Both the position numbers and the translations under genes were made by a program. 64,000 bases of DNA. Origin: Dipteronia dyeriana. Taxonomy: Eukaryota > Streptophyta > Magnoliopsida > Sapindales > Sapindaceae. The DNA is taken from positions 24,934,501 to 24,998,500 of the forward strand of contig CM065295.1 of the NCBI GenBank assembly GCA_032871835.1, in the 5' to 3' direction. Positions 22,913 to 33,869 of the stretch are shown here, piece after piece. Below the pieces are notes generated by a model, which was given only the letters and a program-made list of their open reading frames with translations, searched no databases and had not been told where the DNA came from. Every line of letters begins with the position of its first letter. The first letter of the stretch is position 1.

Positions 22913-23639
22913 GATTTCTTTATAATAGAAAAAATTATATAAGTAAACAATCATGATATAACACTTTCAAATATTTATCTTGAATTAAATAAAATAATTC
23001 AATCGTAAAATTCAATGATGATCCAACACCCGTAGATGTTAAGCCTCCTTTGGGAGTTCGGACCATATACTAGTTGGGCTAAGTCCCACCTAATTGTTAA
23101 CATAACAACCAACGTTTTCAATTTTAGCCTTGTAATTTTATTAACAAGAACTCTTGGAAGGATATTAATAAAATAACATTGAGTGTGTAACCAAGTTATC
23201 AACCTTCAATATATTCCCTCACAAATATCCCTCCTCTAGGAGTAGATATCTTTTGGGTTAATTTTCTAGTCTATCCTTGTAAGGAAGTATCTTGCTAAAT
23301 TCCATTAATGAATACCTTTTGGGAGGTTATTACATGAAACATAAATCTCAACTAAACTTGGAGGCTGTAAGAGTGCCAAAACACCTTCTTCCACTCAATT
23401 ATTTAAGGCGTGTGATCGAATTCTAAAGAATGATTTACCAAGTTATCTAGATGCCAATTAGATACCTAAACCATTCAATGCATGTTCATACCAAAAGAGA
23501 TATATGAGTGGCACTCCTATTCTATATGACATGTTATCAAACAATGACTAACATTGTAATATTTACAAAAATATAAATAGCTACAATTTTGGTCAATCCT
23601 AGAAAAGCAAGTAAATTACATGTCTTGGAATACAAAAAA

Positions 23640-23880
23640 CTCCTTTCTTGGAGAGCAAGTCTTCACGCTACCTTCGTCGTTTGGACTCCCTCGACTGCCT
23701 CCCATGGGTGTGTGCACCCTTGGCTTCCTCCTACGGGCATGTGCATGCCACAACCCTATAAAGGGCTGCCATGCACAGCCCATGGATTTCATAGGGCTGC
23801 CGTGCGCAGTCCATGCCACAGCAAGCGTGGCAGCGTGCTCTTTACACGCACGTTTGTTACTATGGATTGCACGGCCACAA
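23640..23880 (-). other. GC-rich conserved block in Copia-A1 leader
   Basis: Contains repeated CCCATGG, GGGCTGCC and GCATG strings. The block is conserved with 47935-48185 in A3. It may be a structured RNA region (packaging or translation control), but no function is shown. Confidence 0.5.
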
Positions 23881-24147
23881 ACTTGTTCTGGTTGCTTCCA
23901 ATTCTTCAAACCTTCTAGTCTTCGATACTATAATGTATTTCAAAAGAATTTTAAATAAAAAAATACTGAAGTTTTTTTTATTACAATATAGTGCAGTATT
24001 TTTATTACAATAACAAAATAAATAAAAATTTAGCAACTACCAAGAAGGAAATTATGGCGATGATAGGTCACCCTTCTTGTTACAATCCTAAAACAAAATA
24101 CATTGAAATTCTATGACAGAAATTGAGCAATAACAATCCACATATAA

Positions 24148-24150
<3 letters not shown>

Positions 24151-24230
<80 letters not shown>
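24151..24230. repeat. Compound microsatellite (TA)n-(TG)n
   Basis: A run of TA dinucleotides (24151-24193) passes directly into a run of TG dinucleotides (24194-24230) within the Copia-A1 leader. A3 has only a short TATATA stretch at the equivalent place (near 47625-47660), so the expansion happened after A1 inserted. Confidence 0.95.
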
Positions 24231-24234
<4 letters not shown>

Positions 24235-24328
24235 ACCTAGAGTGTCATCTGTTTTTAAAACATGCAAATATACAATAAAAAGAAAAAGATTCATGAACAC
24301 ATACATCAATTAATCAAGGGTACAACCA

Positions 24329-24343
24329 GGCTCTGATACCAAT
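24329..24343 (-). promoter_or_regulatory. Copia-A1 primer binding site
   Basis: GGCTCTGATACCAAT on the plus strand is ATTGGTATCAGAGCC on the minus strand, immediately inside the 5' LTR, complementary to initiator Met tRNA. Confidence 0.92.
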
Positions 24344-25270
24344 TGTAGGGAAAATCGCACAACGTAAGCATGAAAAATAAAATTAGGGTTTGATATAAAT
24401 AAATTTTTCCCTTTTTAATAACAAGAACCTTAACCCTAGATTAATTGATGTATATAAAAAGTATCGTACCTTTTTTTCGTGACGATTGAACTAGAGTCGA
24501 ATTAAATCCGTAAGATCTTCCGATATAATCACAAACGTGAATCACCTATGTGCATATTTCAATACACACGACTGAAAAATTAACGTTAAGATTTAATATC
24601 CAATACCTCAAAACATCCATATGATGATATTCTACTCTCATTTAATAAATGGAGCCACGATGTCCATATCTATAAATGAAGTCCTCTATTGATTAACAAA
24701 CGAATACCACCAAACTATCTAGGATAGACTATGCTATATAATCGTACTCATTGATAGCTCAAACGATAACTCTTGTAATCATAAGTCCATCATTTAACTT
24801 AGGATTTAGATAGACTCTCCTATTGTCTTCAAGTGAAAACTTTTATCTATTGACAGTTCTGGATAAAGTATCTCACTATGATCCTATTCAATGCACCTAG
24901 TGCACTAGATTCCTTTGCCCAAAAACACCACACTTTGATGATTTTAAACATATCATAACACATTTGATCCCACTGAAATGCTAGCAAAAGAATCTGCAAC
25001 TTAAACAAGATAAACGCACCAACCTATATCTTAAGTTGTGAATATTATTCAAGACTAACTAAATAATTGTGTCTACCTCATAAATATCCAGATGTACGAA
25101 CAATTCTTCAATTCTCATAGTCTTTTGACCTTATAATTATTTACTTTTGACAATTATAATAATTAAACTATAAATTGCTATAAGATTCTTTAAACTAGAA
25201 ATCACTTTATTAATATGAAAAGATTGTCAAACACATTATTATACTCTTACTATTGAGCCTAATCCCAACA
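24344..25270 (-). repeat. Copia-A1 5' LTR, internally deleted
   Basis: 927 bp against about 2.2 kb for the 3' LTR. Near 24550 the sequence jumps from the GTGAATCACCTA.G region (17205 in the 3' LTR) to the TTTCAATA.ACAC region (18490). About 1.27 kb including the TATA region is missing. Both outer ends are intact and TSD CCAAG follows. Confidence 0.9.
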
Positions 25271-25275
25271 CCAAG

Positions 25276-25342
25276 GGGGAAAAAGCATCACGAATGAATG
25301 CTGAAAAACACTAAGGCAGTATCTTGAGGAAGGATAAAGACT

Positions 25343-25390
<48 letters not shown>

Positions 25391-25659
25391 AAGCGGTGCT
25401 CCTAGGAACTTATAAAAATGGTGAAATGGTACAACGGGAACACTCCGGAGAGCTTACAATAGCTGTCAAAAGTTAACTGATATCGATATGTTCCTAGTAA
25501 AGGTAAATGCAAGTAAATAACATGATATCATAATGATGTTATCAGAAAGAATCATGCAATATGCCTTTAACACTGTTGGTGAGACATTTCCGGTGTGAAT
25601 TGTTATGTGCAGTAGATCATTGTATCAAGCGTTGAATCCCCCCATCTAATCTGCCTTTA
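25276..25659. other. Base-layer sequence between Copia-A1 and Copia-B
   Basis: Continuation of the sequence interrupted at 9374. A TA dinucleotide run occupies 25338-25387. No coding motif was recognised. It ends with CTTTA (25655-25659), the probable left half of the Copia-B target duplication. Confidence 0.5.
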
Positions 25660-26804
25660 TGTTAGGTTTTTGGTTTTGTGTTGAAATTTTTCCATTTCAA
25701 GATTGTGTTTCACTTGTATTGGTTAGTTGTCTCTTAAGAAGATGATGATTCAAGCTTTAAAGAAGATGTGGCAACCTATCAAACAAGTGCAAAAGTCTTC
25801 AAGAGAAATGTGCTTCATGGTTTTAAAAAGCTATATTAAAAGACCTCATTTCTCTTACAAGGCTTAGGCACACACGCACATTGCATCCATATGTATCCCT
25901 ACATCGTTGTGCATTATTTTGTATAACACTTTCACACACTTGATTTAGAATGCTCATGCATTGGTGTGAAATTGATAAGTTTAGAAATATGCATGTTTGT
26001 AGGACTATGTCTTTGAAATAAGCATTCTTGTGTGATATGTGTTTGTATGTTTATTTATTTGTATAACATGGAACTTGGACTTGAATTTGGTATTATATTG
26101 TTCCTTATTGAGTTCCAGTTATTTCGGTTACTCATACATTTGATTTCGAGTTCTGAGTTAAGAGTTATGAAACTTTTCGGTCATGTTATATACATTGTCT
26201 TTATCTTTATATATCGAGTCTATTTTTTTTTGGACAGAGTTTCATAGATGTCCTTATGCATGAGAGAGTTCTGGTTCATAATCTGATATGGATTTGAATT
26301 CAGAGGCCGGAGGCCGGAGAACGGTCGAAGAACGCAGAGGTGCACGAAGGAGGAGGCGAGTAGCCAAAGGCCACCAAGCCTCTCCTCCTCGAGATGGTGC
26401 GTGGCCATCTCGGGAAGGACCTCCTTTTGCCCCCGAGATGCCCTCGCACCATCTCGGGGATGGATGAGGCTTGGGGGATGTTTTGATCTATTTACTATTC
26501 TCTTCCCTCTCATTTAAATACACTTTCCCTCTCCCATTTTCATTTCAAGAAGAAACTTGAAAAAGTGGTGCAGAATTTTCTCTCTACATTTTCTCACCTT
26601 CCAAACACTATATCTTCTTTGTTTGATCTCTGTTTTGTGTGATTCGAATTTGAGAGTGTTCATCTATCATTACTCTATCAACACTAAGAAGGTTTGAGAA
26701 GTTTTAATTGCTGTTTTTGGTGGCTATACACAAAAAAATGGGACTGCACAAGTTTTACTAAGGGTATTGATTTACATCTTAAGTTTTGTTTCTAAACTTG
26801 ACCA
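25660..26804 (+). repeat. Copia-B 5' LTR, left part
   Basis: Begins TGTTAGGTTTTTGG and matches, in reverse complement, the right part of the solo LTR at 48364-50999. It includes a GC-rich palindromic stretch (26385-26460) and a TATA-like CATTTAAATACAC near 26513. It breaks at the Copia-D insertion (target GACCA at 26800-26804) and resumes at 35806. Confidence 0.9.
26390..26456 (+). promoter_or_regulatory. Nested palindrome upstream of Copia-B TATA-like box
   Basis: CGAGATGGTGCG (26390-26401) pairs perfectly with CGCACCATCTCG (26445-26456). Inside it, CATCTCGGG (26406-26414) pairs with CCCGAGATG (26432-26440). A related but rearranged set of palindromes occurs at the same place in the solo family B LTR (50151-50228). 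Confidence 0.75.
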
Positions 26805-28885
26805 TGTTGGAACTCGGTTCACCGGTTACCCAGCAGAACTAGGTTTTAAAATTTTTATACAAATCATAATCTGTATCTGGGACCAGTGAACATGGGATCG
26901 TAATTATTTTTTGAAACTAATACATACAATATGTAAACACAGGAAATTGAAATAGATATAATCAGAAGAAGAAATCTTACCAACGTTTGGAGGCTCCATC
27001 ACTTTATGATATGCTCATGTCTGAACCAATCTTACAAACATTTGGAGGCTCCTTCACTTTACGATGTGCTCATGTCTGAACCACTTGATCTTCCTCTCGA
27101 TCTCCCGGAACTGGTAACTGCGTGTGAGCGTGACACTGTTTCAGAAACTTGAATGGAGGATGTATAGAAAAGAGGAAGAAACTATTTCTTCTAAGTGAAA
27201 ACTAACTAGAACAATTTTAGTTCTTAAATATATATCTATATATCTATATATAAATAAAAGTGCACGATTACACAGCACTAAAAAAAATTGTTCTTTTCTC
27301 TCTTTTGTGCTTCATGCACCAAAATCAATTTTTTCACAAAAACAAAACAAAAATTGCATCACATATTCATGCATTGATGCGTTTTTTTATTTTGATACAT
27401 TTTTTTTTCTCTTTTATATATATATATATATATATCCTTATTTGTATCCTATACAAACACTTATATATGTACATACACCAATTTGCATCCAATGCAATCT
27501 CTTGTGTTATAATTGATATATATTTTTTAATTATCATTTTCAAATATATCTAATATATTAAAAGTGATAATAAGTATTTTAAACTTAAACTTATATTCAA
27601 ATACTTAGATAAATGATTTAGTAAAATAAAATAATCCTATTATTTTATGTTCACCTAAATCCATATATCAACTAATACCCTCCAATAAATAGTTAATTAA
27701 TAATTCATAATTATCAATATAATTAAATAATCTAAGCATTTAATTAATTTAACTATTAACATTCATTAATTAAATAATCTCATTGTTCAATTAATTCCCA
27801 TAAAAATATGTGTCACTTTCGCAACACAACTAATTGGACAATTCAATTAGTTAACTGTGACCCTTGTTACCTAAATCAATCGGGCTAGCAAGGAGACCTA
27901 ATGGACCGACAATATTTTGAGCTCCAATAATCCTTCGAATCATTAATTAAACTTTTTAATTAATATTCCTTGACTATTAACTCCGGTGTTATTCCACTAA
28001 AAATGTGAAGCTGTATTCTCTCAACTGTAGACGCTTTTACACAGACCGATACAACTCGGTGTCCATCGATATAGCTATTACATATGGTGTCATCCTCCAC
28101 AATAGTTCATAATTAGAGTTGGGTCATAATGTCTGTTATACCCCTCATATTACATATATCCTTTAAGTATTATTGATTCTCTAATGGACAATAAATCCTA
28201 TTTCCTTACGGAATTAGGATAGCACTCATATTGTCCAAGCTTCAAATCAACCCTTAAAGGAACTACCATCTACTTCTCACAAGAAGGAGTGGATTCCACT
28301 ATTGTGTACAAACCTTCCCAATCACAAGCCAAACCGCAATCCCAACATACAGAGCATATTGATCGGGAACAACATCCGACCTCACCCATGATATATCAAA
28401 GTCCACGATCTAACCTGAAGAAGTCAATGAGACACTCAGGATTAAGATCACCAACATATAGCCATCATTAGTTGATATATATGAATCTTATCGATAAACG
28501 GATCTTGGTGAGAGATTTATATAGATCATGGCCCAGTTCTATATGATCAGATTATACAAGGTGCCTCCATTCCAATATCTCATAAGAATGATTCAGGATA
28601 GAATCATCGTACATTATGGAATGGACTGCAGCTATAGATTAACCACAAATAAAGTACACAACTTTATTTGCTATCTATGGACTCTTTAGATTGCACGTCT
28701 CTTACTGTATCCATCCGTATATGACACTCACATATACAGTTCGAGATTACATCCAGCAATCTTGGATATTAAATATATGCACAAGTTATAAAATAAACAA
28801 CACAAAAAGGATGAATTGAACTTTTCCTTTTATTTATTTCATAAATCCATTTACAAATTACATCTTTAGGGCATAAACCCAAACA
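26805..28885 (-). repeat. Copia-D 3' LTR
   Basis: 2081 bp, from TGTTTGGGTTTATGCCC (28885, minus) to ...GGTTCCAACA-type end (26805). It carries a short tandem duplication of about 57 bp (26976-27090; CTTAC.AACGTTTGGAGGCTCC repeated), also found in the 5' LTR at 33915-34025 and so inherited from the parent. It matches the solo LTR at 4705-6835 in opposite orientation. Confidence 0.92.
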
Positions 28886-28899
28886 ATCTCCTGCTTGCA
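28886..28899 (-). promoter_or_regulatory. Copia-D polypurine tract
   Basis: On the minus strand GCAAGCAGGAGAT directly precedes the 3' LTR start TGTTTGGG. It is less purine-pure than the family A tract. Confidence 0.65.
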
Positions 28900-31800
28900 C
28901 TAAAGCATGTGTGGCATGTCTAGTAACCCTAGACCATTTAGGTGACCCAAAAACACTTTAGCCGGTAAGGTCTTCGTAAATGGATCAGCTTGGTTGTTTT
29001 GTGAGGCTATCTTGGTGACGATCATATCTCCTCTCTACACTATCTCTCTAATGAGATGATACTTTCTCTCTATATGCTTCCCTCTCTTGTGGCTTCTTGG
29101 TTCTTTGGAATTAGCCACAACACCACTGTTATCACAATAAAGTGTGATAGACCTATCCAGATCTGGAACAACTTCCAGATTAGTCCAGAACTTACGTAGC
29201 CAAATAGCTTCTTTAGCAGCTTCACAAGCAGCTACATATTTGGCTTTCATTATGGAGTCAGCAATGCAAGATTGTTTGATACTTCTTCACATAATGGCTC
29301 CACCACCTAGGGTAAATACTGATCCAGACATGGATTTCCTAGCGGGGATCAAATCCTGCCAGGAATACACTAGCATATAGTCTCTCGTTCTCTGAAGATA
29401 CTTGAGAATTGTCTTGACAACAACCCAGTGATCAAATCCTGGGTTGGACTGGTATCTGTTGACTACTCCCAATGCATAGCAGATGTTCGGTATCGTGTAT
29501 AACATAGCATACATAAGACTACCTATTGTCAATACATAGGGTACACGTCTCATATCCTCAACTTCTTAAGGTGTCTTAGAACACTGTTCCTTAGACAAGT
29601 GAACTCAATGTCTAGAAGGTAAATTACCTTTTTGGAGTTTTGCATCGAAAATCGCACAAGAATTTTATCAATATATGATGCTTGAGACAATGCTATGACT
29701 TTGTTCTTACGATCTCTTATAAATTAGATCCCTAGAACATAACTCGACTCTCCCAAGTCTTTCATTTGGAATTGGCTAGCCAGCCAACCCTTTACATCAG
29801 ACAACACTTTCACATCATTCCCATAAAGTAGGATATCATCTACGTATAGGACTAAGAAAACTACTTTATTGTCAATGATCTGCTTGTAGGACACAAGGCT
29901 CATCGACGTTCTACTCGAAGCCATAGGTTTTGATCACATCATCAAACCTAATGTTCCAAGATCTAGATGCTTGCTAAGTCAATAAATGGACCTTTGTAGC
30001 TTGCAAACCTTTTGCTCTTAATCTGGAGACACGAATCCCTCTGGTTGCATCATACAGATTCTCTCGTCAAGATTGCCATTCAAGAATGCAGTCTTGACGT
30101 CCATTTGCTAAATTTCATAATCGAAATAGGCAGCAATGGATAATAGAATCCCAATAGACTTAAACATGGCTACTGGCGAGATGGTCTCTTCATAATCAAC
30201 CCTCTCTTTCTGGGTATAACCCTTGGCCACTAGCTTTGCTTTGAAAGTCTTTACCTTCCCGTCTACTCCTCTATTTCTCTTATAGATCCACTTACACCCT
30301 ATGGGTTTTACCCCATCCGGTAAGTCTACAAGATCCCAGACTAAACTAGAGTACATGGACTCTATCTATAGATTCATGGCTTTAAGCTATTCCTCTTTAT
30401 CAGGATCTTCCATTGCATTCTTAAATGTCAATGGATCATCCACACTATCAGTAGAGACAACACCTTGTCCCTCACCTATACCTAAATAGTGTTCAGGTTG
30501 TCTCACAACCCTCTCACTACGTCTAGGTGGTAGTGTATTCTGATCAGGAACCATCTGACTCTCAGATGTTTATGGATCAACAACTCTTGTTGATGAAGCA
30601 CTAGTCTTACCAGGCTCCAACTCATTTAATACAATCTTAGAACGAGGTTTATGGTCACTAATATAATTGTCCTAATACTTTATTATCCTCGGGACTATAG
30701 AAGTGTCCACCTCTGGTCTCTTTATAGTATCCTACAAACATGCAGACCACAGACTTGGATTCTAGCTTTTCGCTTCTGTTCTGTAGCACGTGTGCTGGAC
30801 ACCCCTATATGTTAAAATGTCGTAAACTAGCTTTATGACCATTCCATAACTCTAAGGGAGTCTTAGGAACAGATTTGGATGGGAACACATTCAAAATGTA
30901 TGTCGTTGGTTGTAATACATATCCCTAGAAGGAATTTGGTCATGATGAAAAACTAATCAACCATTTCTCATCTCCGTTACACCATTTTGTTGAGGTGTAC
31001 CGAGAGCTGTGAGTTGGAAAACTATCCCATGCTCAACCATAAAGTCTTCAAACTCTTAGTCGAGGTACTCACCTCCATGATCCGATCGTAGTGACTTGAT
31101 AGTCTTACCTAATTGATTCTCAACTTCAGCTCGGAATTCTTTAAACTTTTCAAATGTTTCCGACTTTCGTTGCATCAGGTAGACCTATCCGTATCTTGAG
31201 TAGTCATCTATAAAGGTGACATAATACTCATAACCACCCCTAGCTTTAACATTCATCGATCTGCAGATGTCTGTATGTATAAGCTCTAGTGGTTCTTTAG
31301 CTCTAAGCCCTTTTCCAATAAAAGGTCTTTTAGTCATCTTACCTTCCAAACAAGATTCACAGACAGATAATGTGACAATCTTTAACTTACTTAAAGGTCT
31401 GCTTTTTACTAATCTGTCTATCTGGTCAAGGTTGATATGACCAAGCCTTAGATGCTAGAGATACGTGTCATTATCTGGAGAAATCTTATGTCGTTTAGTT
31501 TTTAGTTTTTCAACCTTAAACATTTCGGTGTTGAGCAGTGTAGTATATATTAACGGTCTTAACACATACAAATTGTTTTCATTAATTCCTAAACAAATAT
31601 TCAGACCATTCTTTCTAATAATAACAAACTTATTATTAAAAGAAATAGAATATTTTTGTTCTAACAACTTAGAAACGGAAATCAAATTCCGTGTAAATCC
31701 AGGAATATAAAATACATTGTCCAACAATATATAATTATTACAAAAACGTAATCTAATTACGCCCATTGCTCGTGCCGACATGACATCCCCTGACCCCACA

Positions 31801-32681
31801 CACATTGAGAAGCCTTGCTCCTCTAGTTGTGTCCAAGAATCAGTCCATTGTAAAGAAGAACAAACATGGTTAGTGGCCCCTGAATCAACTATCCAGAGTG
31901 AAGAATCATCTTCCACCAAACACGATTCAAGAACAAGTAAATCATATTTACTTTTCTTGGACTTCTTCTTGCTTTGGGATTTCTTGGGTTTGGGCTTACC
32001 CTTTTCTTTTCCAATAGACCTCTTTCTCTTCTTATTATTGGAGGAAGATGGTTCGGTAACATTTGTCTAACTGGTTTTGCCCTTGCAGTCCTTAGTGAAG
32101 GACTCAAAGGTAATGAGCTCATTAAGCAACTGTGTGAGATTGAACCTTAACTTGTTCATCCTGTAGCTGCTCTTAAACTGATCAAAACTCTTCGGAAGAG
32201 TCGTTAGTATGATGCTCACTTGACTGGGTTTGTCAATGGCCCCGCAATTGACTTCTGCCTTGTTGAAGTAGGACATCATGCTCAGGACATGTTCCCGAAC
32301 TGACTTACCTTCCTTCATACGAGCGAGCATAGCGGAACAAATAGCTTCCTGTCACTTTTGCTCGGAGGGCTGTCCGAACATAGCTTGCAATGACTCCATG
32401 ATTTCGAATGCTGAAGTCATTGCTTCATGATTTGTGACAAGCACGGCAGTCATAGAAGCCAACAGATATGTTCGGGCCTTCTCATCAGATGAGACCCATC
32501 CCTCGTATGCCTCATAAACAGTTCGTGTGGCGTTGGAAGTAGGCACTGGAGGTAATTACTCCGTAAGCACAAACTTAAGGTCTTTGGTGACCAATATTGC
32601 ATTAATGTTAAGTTTCCACTTAGTGTAGTTATCACCAGTCAATTTGTTGTTTGCGAGAATTTGAAGTAATGCAGAACACAT
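28900..32681 (-). pseudogene. Copia-D gag-pol polyprotein (stops, mostly one frame)
   Basis: An ATG at 32681 opens MCSALLQILANNKLTGDNY, a typical gag start. The same frame runs through gag (EAYEGWVSSDEKARTYLLASM), a basic linker and the protease site WIVDSGATNHVCSS (about 31890-31860) to 31455, broken only by stops near 32549, 32352 and 32067. Integrase follows: HLRLGHINLDQ and CESCLEGK finger, IHTDIC near 31280, RSDHGGEY near 31090, QQNGVTE near 30985, so the three catalytic acids are visible. Reverse transcriptase (KWIYKRNRGVDG near 30270, active site YVDD near 29835) and RNase H end at PHML-stop, 28900. There is no CCHC knuckle between gag and protease. More stops and frameshifts occur in the pol half. 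Confidence 0.93.
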
Positions 32682-33869
32682 TATTGTTGAAATAAATAAA
32701 ACATTCATTTAGTCATTTATTTAAAACAAGTGCGAGTGCTTTGGCATAAATTTAAACATGATGCATGAACATGTTTATCAAACTAGAACTACCCTAAAAC
32801 TAGTTTTTATACCACGACAATCCAACATACCCCAAATAATATTCTAGAATAACTTTTATTCCATATCATTCAACCATTGTTCATTCAGTCAGGTTTTTAA
32901 CTAACAAACTTAATCAAAACCTTCGTGAGTGTAACCCACCATTTCAGATCTCATGAGCTTAACTTGAGAATTACCGCCTTAGGGTCGGTCAATCCCAAAA
33001 TACCCTCAGAAATCCTACCCGTTAGGAAGTCAACCTTGGTATTGACGTTTTTGGAAACCCTCCTTAGGGAGGATGAAAGCAAAGCCGTCACAAGGCCCCA
33101 CTCAGATCTCACGGTGTTGAACTAATGATGGAGACTGCAGGATATATATGTCATATATCCTTCTCCCACTCACTGTTTTAAAATTAGGGTTTTCTATTAA
33201 ACATTAATGCACCTAGATTCTACAGGATTAAACGACTAACTTTAATCAAGTTATCTAGTGCATTAACTAATTAGAAACAAATTATAATTAACTAATAAAT
33301 TATTAATGATTTTTAACAATTAAAAATCTAATATATTATTGAATAATCTAAGCTTTTGTAAACTATTTACTAAGGTCAGATTATTATATTAGTGTTTACC
33401 AAGTTTTAACTATTAAAACTCTAACACTTTATTCGGTTAATTTATTATTAGGTTATTATTCAAATTAATCCTAATAAAAATAAATGACCCTATTAATCTA
33501 ACTTATTAAACTCTTTAATAACTAGATTAATATTAATGAGAATTACCAAGTTTTCTAACCATTAAAAAACTAATCTCATTATTCAAAGCCATTTATGTAT
33601 TTACACATTTTAATCACAATAAAAAAAACATATAAAGTATCAAGCTATGATGCATGTATGACATATCAAATATATTTGTGTAGGCACATCTAATCTAAAT
33701 GGCATACGTATGTATGTCAATGCTTTTATCATCACATAATATAAAGCATATATGAATTAACCGAGTACTGTGGATTATTTAACCTAAAAAATTGGAATCT
33801 AAAATTATAAAAAATTCCCCAAGGCATTCTTTGGTCTTCTAGTAACTTCAGATGTCTTTCAGTATCTTC
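32682..33869 (-). other. Copia-D leader with lost primer binding site
   Basis: Noncoding, A+T-rich. The expected GCTCTGATACCAA next to the 5' LTR is absent; the LTR homology stops at 33870 and unrelated leader sequence follows. A deletion removed the LTR end and primer binding site together. Confidence 0.75.

Larger units (their letters stand above)
22913..24328 (-). other. Copia-A1 leader between primer binding site and gag
   Basis: About 1.4 kb of noncoding leader, matching in order and length the A3 leader (47538-48363 plus 51000-51585). It includes a GC-rich block at 23640-23880 that is unlike the surrounding A+T-rich DNA and is conserved in A3. The frames open across that block lack an upstream ATG or overlap one another, so no gene is called. 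Confidence 0.7.
9375..25270 (-). mobile_element. Copia-A1: full-length but defective Ty1/Copia element, split by Copia-C; TSD CCAAG
   Basis: On the minus strand: 5' LTR 24344-25270 (shortened), primer binding site 24329-24343, leader, gag-pol 22912-19226, polypurine tract, and 3' LTR 19211-17133 plus 9501-9375. Termini are TGTAGGG on the left and CCCAACA on the right. The perfect 5-bp duplication CCAAG at 9370-9374 and 25271-25275 proves that both ends belong to one insertion, although Copia-C sits inside the 3' LTR. It is dead: stops and frameshifts in gag-pol, a deleted protease segment and a 1.3-kb deletion in the 5' LTR. Confidence 0.92.

Noticed and set aside
23589..23958. Open frames across the GC-rich leader block of A1 (both strands) and the matching frame at 47884-48252 in A3 that encode similar proteins on the strand opposite to gag
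   Set aside because: The shared frame starts at TTG rather than ATG. Several frames are open at once because the block is GC-rich, and amino-acid differences look as common as base differences. I see no sign of selection for protein.
24088..24309. Frame encoding poly-Thr-His and poly-Tyr-Ile
   Set aside because: It is a translation of the (TA)n-(TG)n microsatellite.
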